56,439 nucleotides of DNA from an uncultured Verrucomicrobia subdivision 3 bacterium (GTDB lineage Bacteria > Verrucomicrobiota > Verrucomicrobiia > Limisphaerales > UBA11358). Where the stretch lies: positions 1-56,439 of the forward strand of contig CAIQKM010000084.1 in the NCBI GenBank assembly GCA_903872345.1, in the 5' to 3' direction. Under the pieces are notes generated by a model, which searched no databases, was not told the DNA's origin, and saw nothing but the letters and a program-made list of their open reading frames with translations. The translations under genes were made by a program, and so were the position numbers. Positions 16,779 to 24,406 of the stretch are shown piece by piece; within the stretch, counting starts at the first letter, position 1; every line of letters starts with the position of its first letter.

Positions 16779-17609
16779 TCAGCCTTTGAATCCCGAACAG
16801 GCCTGGAAGGCGGCTACCGTCCAACTCAGAAGCAGGAAAAATAACGCCAGAAATAAGCCGACAATCACCCGCACACCGGGTCGCTGAATGCCCCCCACGC
16901 ACCCCAAGCCGCCAGCCAGACTGAACAGTGCGCAAATGCCAAAGAGGATAGCGGGGAAAGTGGTCATGTGGATGATCAGGGGCATTCCAATCAAAAAAAT
17001 CGGAATGGGCGCCAGCCCCACGAGCAGCCAGAGGATGGTGTATTCCGAACGCTGGGCTGGTTTGGTCGTGGATTCAGGTTGCGGTTCAGCCGTTGCTGCC
17101 TCCCGCCCCCGGATGGCCAGCCAGCCGAGCAACCCCACAAACCCCGCCACCGTCGCGAACAGCAGCCAATCTGAAGTCGCCGACTGCTTTACCATGGAAA
17201 ACATCATTGTCAGGCCGGTAATCAAAAGAGTCAGCATGATCGTGACGGTCAGGCTGATGCCATAACTGAACCGATCTTCTCCCTTCGGCGGACTGGCGAG
17301 CAGGCAGCCGGACAGGCCATATATCACACCCGCAAATACATTCAGCAGGATCGCCAGGGTTTCGCCCAGCACGGCGGGAGGATGCAATCCATACAGCCGG
17401 AATAGCGGGATTATAATCAGTTGTGAAAACGCGAACTGGCCCAACAGCAGCAGCAAGGCCAACCAGAGGTTGCCGCTGATCTGTAGCAGCCCGGCGGTCC
17501 GGCCATACGGATTCCGGCGGCAATGACGAATGATGACAATAACCGTGCCGATCGCCGCCAGGATTTTGAACGACCAAAATCCGTACGCCTGCAGGAGGTA
17601 ATTGTTCAT
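16779..17609 (-). CDS. Polytopic membrane protein, paralogue A of a tandem pair
   Basis: The protein has 276 residues and about seven to eight hydrophobic segments. A conserved charged patch after the first helix (IIRHCRRNPYGR) matches IGAIRRCRAHPNDP in the upstream paralogue, and both end with a W-L-L-x-GL-x-PIP helix followed by a GSxxxVxGIxxxG region and a final SWTVAAF/SWVVAFW helix. A reasonable Shine-Dalgarno (AAGGGA) precedes the ATG. I recognise no named family. The gene sits inside the radical SAM/Lgt-like/ICMT-like cluster, 109 bp after its paralogue and 18 bp before the Lgt-like start, so a role in the same membrane process is inferred. Confidence 0.78.
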   Translation of the reverse strand: MNNYLLQAYGFWSFKILAAIGTVIVIIRHCRRNPYGRTAGLLQISGNLWLALLLLLGQFAFSQLIIIPLFRLYGLHPPAVLGETLAILLNVFAGVIYGLSGCLLASPPKGEDRFSYGISLTVTIMLTLLITGLTMMFSMVKQSATSDWLLFATVAGFVGLLGWLAIRGREAATAEPQPESTTKPAQRSEYTILWLLVGLAPIPIFLIGMPLIIHMTTFPAILFGICALFSLAGGLGCVGGIQRPGVRVIVGLFLALFFLLLSWTVAAFQACSGFKG

Positions 17610-17718
17610 GGTGTCTATCCCTTCCGTAGTTGGTCCGGCCGCAAAGCTGAAATAATCTCAGTCAGTTCGGTTGGCCATTGGTATGGATTAGAATGCATAA
17701 AATTTGCAAATCAGCCGG

Positions 17719-18549
17719 CTAAATTTTCATATGGGAAAAAACCTGCCAGAACGCAACCACCCAGCTCGATATCAGACAAAGGCCGGCCAAAAACAATCCG
17801 GCAAGCGCACGCAGGCCGGAATTTTTTATTCCATCCACAGAGCCGATGCTGCCATATAGGTTGCAAAATGTACCCACCAATAATGCCGAAAATCCAATAG
17901 CAGGATGCCATCGTATGTGTGGCAGTATGATCAGATAAACGGGAATCGGCACCAGTCCAATCAGCAGCCAGAGAAAGACGTTCTTCCGGGGTTTGGTGTC
18001 TACCTCAGTCTCATCCGCTACGGTTGGAGATCGCTCGTTGGGTGCTTGCCTGCGGTTGGCAGCCCACTCCGCCAAGCCCAGCAAGCTGGCTGCGGCCAGC
18101 ACCGGATAGGTGCCGGTGCCCGCTGCGGGGAAGAAAAGGCATATTGCCAGGGCCAGTCCCGTAACCACAGACATCAGCATTCCGGTGATGCCCAAACTGG
18201 CACTGTAGCCAATCCTTCCTGCACCGGTGGGTTGATTTGTTAGCAGTATGCCTGCCAGCCCATACAGAACGCCCGCACAGACGCTTCCGCTAATTCCCAA
18301 GAGGGTTGTGAAGACATCAAACTTGCGATCTCCCAGACCCAACAAAAAAGGGGATAGCCAAAGGACTGGCAATAGCGCGATTACCAGGAGCATCAGGACC
18401 GGCCGCAGGTTGTTGCGGTTTTGAAACCAGCTGGCAATCGGATCATTGGGATGTGCGCGGCAGCGCCGTATGGCCCCAATCACTACGGCACCAGCGGCCA
18501 CCATCTGGATCAGCCAATATACCAATGCATAGTGGAGAATATATGGCAT
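17719..18549 (-). CDS. Polytopic membrane protein, paralogue B of a tandem pair
   Basis: Using the ATG at 18549 (a TTG two codons upstream is possible) gives 276 residues, the same length as paralogue A. There are about seven to eight membrane helices. The N-terminal layout (PYILHYALVYW, then a cationic IRRCRAHP loop) and C-terminal layout (FLWLLIGLVPIPVYL, GSIGSVDGI, SWVVAFWQVF) align end to end with paralogue A, so the two arose by tandem duplication and then diverged strongly. A cytoplasmic loop rich in Arg/Glu (NRRQAPNERS) separates the halves. It begins 12 bp after the radical SAM stop codon, so it is very likely cotranscribed. Function unknown. Confidence 0.78.
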   Translation of the reverse strand: MPYILHYALVYWLIQMVAAGAVVIGAIRRCRAHPNDPIASWFQNRNNLRPVLMLLVIALLPVLWLSPFLLGLGDRKFDVFTTLLGISGSVCAGVLYGLAGILLTNQPTGAGRIGYSASLGITGMLMSVVTGLALAICLFFPAAGTGTYPVLAAASLLGLAEWAANRRQAPNERSPTVADETEVDTKPRKNVFLWLLIGLVPIPVYLIILPHIRWHPAIGFSALLVGTFCNLYGSIGSVDGIKNSGLRALAGLFLAGLCLISSWVVAFWQVFSHMKI

Positions 18550-18561
18550 GGCCAACTCTGG

Positions 18562-19947
18562 TTAAGTGACGGCCTGGTCCGCAAACCCGGAATAATACCG
18601 GCAAAACGAATCCAGCTTGCCGTCCGGGCGGATCACATGGGTACAGCAGCGGTCAATCCGGTCTTCGTCCCACGTGCCGGCGTCCATGAACGGTTTAATG
18701 AACAGCCGGAAGGTGTGCGACTCGTCCATTTCAAATTCCTTGAGCAGCCGGCCGAGCGGTTCGGATTCGCAGCCGCATTTCATCAGGTCTTCCAGTTTGT
18801 AACGCACCTTGCTGCCAAGGAAGTCCTGCACGTTTTTGAAATCAATGAAGTCGCTCACCGAACGGATCTGGCCGCCGATCTTGAGCAGATAGCCGATGAT
18901 GGCGCAATTCGGGTCGCCGCAGGGCAGGGGTGTGAAATCATCAAAGCACAACTGGCCGCCGGACTGCGCCACGGCGGCGAGGATGATGTCGGCGGAATTG
19001 ATGCGCGCGGGGAGTGCCCCCGGCGTGCGGCCGCTGCCGAACATCGGTTGAAAACAAATGCCGCGCACATTCGGGCGTTGCAGGCCAAACGCCACCGCGT
19101 CCCACAAGTGCGGCAGATTGTCCGGCGTGACGGTCATGGCCAGATTCACCGGCAGCTTCATGTCCTGGCAGCGATCCAGACAACGCTCGCGCGTGGCCCG
19201 CAGATCCGCCCCGCGCAGAAAAGTCTGGCCCGCCGCCTGTGGGCCGTCGAATTGAAGGTAAAGTTGGAACCGTCCGTAACGGAACGTGGCCGCCAGCTCG
19301 TGGGCGAAAGCGTCGTCATGCGCGATGCGGACGCCGTTGGTATTCAGCAGCACGCAGTCAATGTGCGGATGGTTTTGCAGCCAGCGCAGCAGTTCAAAAA
19401 ATTGCGGATGCAGCGTCGGTTCGCCGCCGGAAAGCTGGAGGATTTCAATTTTGCCTTTGCGGTCAATCACGCCCTGGATGCGCTGCTGGAGTTCCGCGAG
19501 CGGCACGGCATTCACCTTTTGATTCACGCCCAAGGGCGAATCGGCGTAACACGTCGGACAGCTCAGGTTGCAAGAATGGACAATTTCAATCAGGCACAGG
19601 CAGGTGGCCAGTTTTTCCATCACGCCGAGGGCGTCGCCGGGATCGGCGTTGCGACCAAGCGTTCCCGGCGTGGAACCATCCGCCGAGCAACAGCCACCGG
19701 GGCCGCAGCCGCAGGCGTTCGCTTCCTTGCCCTTGGCCAGCCAGTAAAACCGCGCATCCGAGGCGATGCATACCGAGGCCTCGCCATGCTCCGGGCAGGA
19801 GCGCTTGAGCAATACCTTGGAGGGAATCCCGCCCGTGCGCCAGACCTCCGCCGGGCAGGGCGCATGGCAGACCAGACAGCGCGAGGTGGTTCGCTTTAAC
19901 AATTCGTCCGTGAGCTTCAGGCTGGGCGGGGGTAGGGTGGAAATCAT
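18562..19947 (-). CDS. Radical SAM protein resembling tetraether lipid synthase (Tes/MJ0619 family)
   Basis: The ATG at 19947 has a strong GGAGG at good spacing, giving 461 residues. The N-terminal Cys motif is CLVCHAPCPAEV followed by VLLKRSCPEHGE, as in Tes-like proteins. The radical SAM site is CNLSCPTC, then YADSP, followed by LSGGEPTLHPQF. Further family-like stretches are ICFQPMFGSGR, DFTPLPCGDPNC, LFIKPFMDA and, near the end, RCCTHVIRPDGK plus SFCRYY. Tes couples isoprenoid chains of two archaeal lipids by carbon-carbon bond formation; bacterial relatives are mostly uncharacterised and some are proposed to make membrane-spanning lipids. The start overlaps the small membrane protein by four bases. 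Family placement is from motif recall, not a search. Confidence 0.8.
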   Translation of the reverse strand: MISTLPPPSLKLTDELLKRTTSRCLVCHAPCPAEVWRTGGIPSKVLLKRSCPEHGEASVCIASDARFYWLAKGKEANACGCGPGGCCSADGSTPGTLGRNADPGDALGVMEKLATCLCLIEIVHSCNLSCPTCYADSPLGVNQKVNAVPLAELQQRIQGVIDRKGKIEILQLSGGEPTLHPQFFELLRWLQNHPHIDCVLLNTNGVRIAHDDAFAHELAATFRYGRFQLYLQFDGPQAAGQTFLRGADLRATRERCLDRCQDMKLPVNLAMTVTPDNLPHLWDAVAFGLQRPNVRGICFQPMFGSGRTPGALPARINSADIILAAVAQSGGQLCFDDFTPLPCGDPNCAIIGYLLKIGGQIRSVSDFIDFKNVQDFLGSKVRYKLEDLMKCGCESEPLGRLLKEFEMDESHTFRLFIKPFMDAGTWDEDRIDRCCTHVIRPDGKLDSFCRYYSGFADQAVT

Positions 19948-20165
19948 AGTTTGCCTCCATTGGCACAGACACAACCCGCATAGAGTATGGCCACCGTCAC
20001 GAGCACAAAGCCAACCACACACACCACGAGCCAAACGAATATCTTTAACGCCAGCTTCATCCCGTCGAGCAGCGCATTTCCCGGCGGGGCAATATTTTTC
20101 TCCCCGGCGGCGGGCGTGCCGCCGGTTGGCTTGGGTTCCGGCTCCCGGCTGTTGGGTTCGTTCAC
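19944..20165 (-). CDS. Small single-TM protein with Cys-x-Cys tail
   Basis: The protein has 73 residues with a GTG start at 20165 directly after GGGAAG. A Pro/Glu/Lys-rich N-terminus (~35 residues) is followed by one strong membrane helix (KIFVWLVVCVVGFVLVTVAI) and a short YAGCVCANGG tail. Its TGA overlaps the ATG of the radical SAM gene by four bases, so the two are translationally coupled. The topology and paired cysteines suggest a membrane anchor or partner for the radical SAM enzyme, but this is inference. Too short for family assignment. Confidence 0.72.
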   Translation of the reverse strand: MNEPNSREPEPKPTGGTPAAGEKNIAPPGNALLDGMKLALKIFVWLVVCVVGFVLVTVAILYAGCVCANGGKL

Positions 20166-20475
20166 CTTCCCAAGCTAATCGAATGTCGGGCCGAGTGTGA
20201 ATTGAAATATTTTATGCTGACATCGCTGCAAACGATGTTCCCGGCGGTGTCCGGCCGCCAAGCCATCCCGGGGGCGGGGCAAACCGGTTCGCCGTAAGTG
20301 CATAGAACGAACGTTCAATGGCATAATCGCCGCTGACCGGCGAGAGTGGAGTCATGCCAGAATGCAAACATTGCCACGAATGGTCCGGCGGTTCCGGCCG
20401 GTGTCGGTGAAGGCGTGTTTGCCATCAGCATCTGAACGCGTGCGACCGCCGGGCAACAACATTTCAGTTTGTTTC
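20166..20475. other. Divergent intergenic region, promoters expected
   Basis: 310 bp separate the minus-strand membrane cluster from the plus-strand exported pair, so at least two promoters must lie here. It contains AT-rich TTGAAATATTTTATGC near 20201 and a GCATAGAACGAACGTTC palindromic stretch near 20300 (GAACGAACGTTC). I cannot assign -35/-10 boxes with confidence. Confidence 0.3.
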
Positions 20476-23400
20476 ATGAAAACGCTCGGCAGCGCGTGGT
20501 TGTTTTTATTGCTCGCGGCAACGCTCGCCCGCGCCGCTTCCCTGGCCATTGATTCGCTCGCCGGCCCCGTCACCGCGAACGAGGTCAACTCCTTCATCAC
20601 CTACATGCAGAGCCAGACGCCGCCGCCTACGCCCTGGGGGACGCTGACCGGCACCGGCCATAATGCCTGGGCCGACGGCACCGGCGGTCGCGAGCTGGAA
20701 GCCATGGGCGAGCTGTATCAGATCTCCGGCAACCTCACGATTTTGAACCAGATGATCAGTTGGTCGGATAATTGCACCTCGCAGCGCAACGACCTCATGG
20801 CCGCCACCAACGGCGGCCAGCGCGTGCTGTGGACCGGGCTGATCGACAAGGTCTGGTGCCCCAACTGGCCCACGGATTCGACCGACAACCAGTATCTTTA
20901 CTGTGGTTGTGAAACCGAGGATGTCATCGGGCACCTGGCCTTTTGCGCCAAACTCATTCTGCAAAATCCGTCGCTTTGGACTGCCACTGTTCCGGATGGC
21001 AATCCCTTTGGCTACGGCGCCACTTATCTTCAGCGGGCCACGAACTATCTGGCCAAATGTGACGAGGCGAACGATGAATATTTTCTCAAATGGTTCATCC
21101 AGCCCGGCACCAGTCTGATTGTGCCGCCCACCAATGCGGCGTGGGTCGCCGTGAATGAAAACGTCACCGCCATCAACCGGCAGATGATGTTCACCAGCGG
21201 CTTTCAGCGCCTGGCCGAGGCCCATGAAATTCTCGGCGACAATCCGGCGCGCGTGACCCAGTACGACGCCATTGTGAGCGCCGTCGTCAACTCCTGCCTG
21301 AACGGCATGACCAATTATGACCGTTACACGGCGAAAGGTCAGCCCGTGTACAATTGGAGTTACTACCCCACCAGCACCAGCGGCACCGAGGCCACGGAGA
21401 TTCACGCGGAATATGACATCATCGGCATCTGGCGGGCCTTCAATCGCGCCAAATATAATCTGGCGCTGGCACCGCTGGTGCCGCTGGCCAATACGTTGGT
21501 GAATGTCATTTATCTGGGCACCAATACGTTTGCCGGCAACGTGGATGGCAGTGGCGGCGTGCAGAAGCCGATTTACAGCGGCTGGATATTGCCGGCGGAT
21601 TGGAATCCGGCCGTCTATACCGTGGCGGCCGGGGTATCCTACACCAATGGCGTTTATGCCGGCAGTGCGGATATTGCTGCGGGCATCCTGCTGATGAAGA
21701 ATCGCCGGTATCTGCAGTTTTCCGTCACTCCCGCTGCTGGAACCAAGACCGCTTTGCCCGGCGCGAACACCTCCTTCTCGCTCGCGGTGGCTCCGCTGGG
21801 CGGATTCACCAACAGTGTCAGCCTCACCGTAAGCGGCCTGCCGGCCGGCGTGACCGCCACGTTCAATTCACCTGTTGTAAACCTGGCCACCTTGAATTTC
21901 AGCGCCACCAATGTGCTGCTTTCGATCACGACCTCCAATACCACGCCGGTTGGCAACTATCCGTTAACCATTATTGGTACCAGCGGCAGTGTGTCGCATA
22001 CGAACACGGTCAATCTGATTGTCGGCGGCTTTGCCTGTGCGGCCAGTCCACCGTTGCAGGCGGTTTCCGCGGGAAACAGTGTGAGTTACACTATTACGGT
22101 AACCACGAATAGCGGCTTTAGCGGGTCGGTTGCATTTGGGGTGAGCGGTTTGCCCGCCAACACCGGCGCGAGTTTCAGTCCCGCATCGCTGAGCGGCGCG
22201 GGCAGCAGCACGTTGAACGTGAACACCGCCAGCACCACCCCGGGCGGCACGTACACGCTGACCATCAACGGTACCAACGGATCATCCGTCCTCAGTACCA
22301 CGGTGAGCCTCGTGGTGGCCGGCAGCAACCCGGTCTGGACCGGCGGCAGCGGCAGCGATAGCAATTGGAGCGATGCCACCAATTGGGGCGGCATTGCGCT
22401 TACCGCCGACACGCCCTTAATTTTCAGCGGCGGCACCCGGCTGACCAACACCAATAACACCGCCGCCGGGACGCTCTATTCCAATATCGTTTTCTATCCC
22501 GCCGCCGGGGCCTTTGTGCTGAATGGCAACCCGGTCACCCTCGGCGGCAACATCACCAACAACTCCGCCAATCCGCAGACGCTCAACTTCGGTTTGAATT
22601 TCAACGGCAACGTCACGTTCAACGGTGCGAGTAATCAGTTGATTTTTGGCGGCGGTCTGACCAATACGCTGGGTGCCTCCGGTTTCACCACGCTCACCCT
22701 GGCAGGCAGCGGGCAGTTAAATAATTTGTTCAACTGCGCCAGCAGTCCCGGCGGCACCAATATCATCGCGCTTTACGATGCCGGGGCAAACTGGTCGTTG
22801 GTGAACAATCCGGCTTCCAACGCGATTACGGTGCCTTGGGTGCTGAATGTGAATGCAGGCACGTTCAACTTCGGTTCCGCCGCCAGTGCGCCCGTGCTCA
22901 GCAGCACCACCCCCAATGGCGGACCCAGTGACCATGTGGTGGGAACCATGTCCGGCCTCACGGGCACGCTTAACATGGTCAATGGCAACCTGACCACCGC
23001 CGGTCGGTTGGACACGGCCACGGCCGCCAACGCCACCGGCGTACTCAACCAAAGCGGCGGCACCTTCAATCTGGGCAGCCAGTTTCAGGGGGCGAATGGC
23101 TCCAATCCCGGCGAGGTTTCCATCGTTGATCTGAGCGGCGGCCTCCTGAACATCGCCGCCGGTGCCGGTCCGTTTTTTGTTGCCAGCCGGGGCACGGGCA
23201 CACTCACGGTCAGCGATTCCGGCACGCTCGTTTGCGGTACGCTGGATGTGTCGCGCAATGCCTATGGCAATACCATCGGCAGCGTCGGTACGGTCAATCT
23301 GAACGGTGGCACACTTCTCGCCAGCCGCGTGGCCACCGCCACGGCCAATGCCCAGTCCTCCTGGCAGAACGGTTCCGCCGCGTCGTTTAATTTCAATGGT

Positions 23401-24399
23401 GGCACGCTGAAAATCAATTCCGCCACTGCGCCCTTCTTTCAGGGAAGCACGGTGGCACCCATCATTCCGATTACCGCCGTGGTGCAGACTGGCGGTGCGG
23501 TCATTGACAGCAACGGCTACACCAATATTTTTGGCGAACCGCTGTTGCACGACGACAGTCTGGGGGCGACGCCGGACGGCGGCTTGACCAAGAACGGCCT
23601 TGGCACATTGCTTCTGGTTTCCAATGTCACCTACACGGGGGGCACCACCATCAACGCCGGTGCCTTGGTCCTGAGCAATGCCGTGAATTTGAATCTCAGT
23701 CCGCTCCTCACGGTCAATGCCGGGGCAACGCTCGACGCCGGTGGCCGCACCGATAAAACCCTTGCGCTTGTCAGCGGCCAAACCCTGACCGGTGCCGGTT
23801 TGGTGAAGGGCAATACGGTCGTTGGCGGCGGGGCCACGCTGTCGCCGGGCGGGGCGCTGACCACGCTCACCTTCAGCAACAACCTGACCCTCGGCGGCGG
23901 CAGCGCCACGGTGATGGAACTCAGCGTGTCGCCGCTGACCAATGACGTCGCGCGCGTGGTCGGTAACCTCATCTATGGCGGAACCTTGGTGTTAACCAAT
24001 GTCGGCCCCGCCCCGCTGACGAACGGCAGCAGTTTCAAATTATTCAGCGCGGCCGGTTACAGTGGAGCCTTCACCAATCTGGTGCCGGTGATCCCGGGCA
24101 TCAATCTGGCGTGGAATACAAACAGCTTGGGCAGTGGCATTTTGAGCGTGGTGTCTTCGCCCACGCCGTTGCCGACATTGGGCGTGCTGCGTGTGGATAC
24201 GAATGGGGTCGCTTTAAGTGGCAGCAACGGCGTGCCATCGTGGCCGTACTGTTTGCTGTCCGCCACCAATCTGGCCATGCCGCTCGCCAACTGGACGGTG
24301 GTGGCCACCAACGCCTTTGATGCCGGTGGCAATTTCAGCATCACCAATCCGCCGAATCCGGGCGTGACACCGGTGTTTTACCGCCTGATGATGCAGTGA
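20476..24399 (+). CDS. Giant exported protein: helical (toroid-like) N-domain plus autotransporter-associated beta-strand repeats
   Basis: The ATG at 20476 starts a signal peptide (MKTLGSAWLFLLLAATLARA), giving 1307 residues. Residues ~20-400 form an alpha-rich domain with ELEAMGELYQISGN, NQMISWSDNC and many conserved Trp/Tyr, suggesting an (alpha/alpha) toroid of the polysaccharide lyase/hydrolase type; the enzyme class is not identifiable. Two Ig-like modules (SLTVSGLPAGVTATF, FGVSGLPANTGASF) follow, then a beta-helical region with autotransporter-associated repeats (GTLLLVSNVTYTGGTTINAG) and the Verrucomicrobiota C-terminal domain ending VFYRLMMQ. It is probably secreted or surface-bound. 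The next gene starts 7 bp downstream with the same C-terminal architecture. No outer-membrane barrel is visible. Confidence 0.82.
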   Translation: MKTLGSAWLFLLLAATLARAASLAIDSLAGPVTANEVNSFITYMQSQTPPPTPWGTLTGTGHNAWADGTGGRELEAMGELYQISGNLTILNQMISWSDNCTSQRNDLMAATNGGQRVLWTGLIDKVWCPNWPTDSTDNQYLYCGCETEDVIGHLAFCAKLILQNPSLWTATVPDGNPFGYGATYLQRATNYLAKCDEANDEYFLKWFIQPGTSLIVPPTNAAWVAVNENVTAINRQMMFTSGFQRLAEAHEILGDNPARVTQYDAIVSAVVNSCLNGMTNYDRYTAKGQPVYNWSYYPTSTSGTEATEIHAEYDIIGIWRAFNRAKYNLALAPLVPLANTLVNVIYLGTNTFAGNVDGSGGVQKPIYSGWILPADWNPAVYTVAAGVSYTNGVYAGSADIAAGILLMKNRRYLQFSVTPAAGTKTALPGANTSFSLAVAPLGGFTNSVSLTVSGLPAGVTATFNSPVVNLATLNFSATNVLLSITTSNTTPVGNYPLTIIGTSGSVSHTNTVNLIVGGFACAASPPLQAVSAGNSVSYTITVTTNSGFSGSVAFGVSGLPANTGASFSPASLSGAGSSTLNVNTASTTPGGTYTLTINGTNGSSVLSTTVSLVVAGSNPVWTGGSGSDSNWSDATNWGGIALTADTPLIFSGGTRLTNTNNTAAGTLYSNIVFYPAAGAFVLNGNPVTLGGNITNNSANPQTLNFGLNFNGNVTFNGASNQLIFGGGLTNTLGASGFTTLTLAGSGQLNNLFNCASSPGGTNIIALYDAGANWSLVNNPASNAITVPWVLNVNAGTFNFGSAASAPVLSSTTPNGGPSDHVVGTMSGLTGTLNMVNGNLTTAGRLDTATAANATGVLNQSGGTFNLGSQFQGANGSNPGEVSIVDLSGGLLNIAAGAGPFFVASRGTGTLTVSDSGTLVCGTLDVSRNAYGNTIGSVGTVNLNGGTLLASRVATATANAQSSWQNGSAASFNFNGGTLKINSATAPFFQGSTVAPIIPITAVVQTGGAVIDSNGYTNIFGEPLLHDDSLGATPDGGLTKNGLGTLLLVSNVTYTGGTTINAGALVLSNAVNLNLSPLLTVNAGATLDAGGRTDKTLALVSGQTLTGAGLVKGNTVVGGGATLSPGGALTTLTFSNNLTLGGGSATVMELSVSPLTNDVARVVGNLIYGGTLVLTNVGPAPLTNGSSFKLFSAAGYSGAFTNLVPVIPGINLAWNTNSLGSGILSVVSSPTPLPTLGVLRVDTNGVALSGSNGVPSWPYCLLSATNLAMPLANWTVVATNAFDAGGNFSITNPPNPGVTPVFYRLMMQ

Positions 24400-24406
24400 A
24401 ACGAAA

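Noticed and set aside
22717..23781. 354-residue minus-strand frame in the first giant gene
   Set aside because: Shadow of repetitive Gly/Thr/Asn codons in the beta-strand-repeat region.
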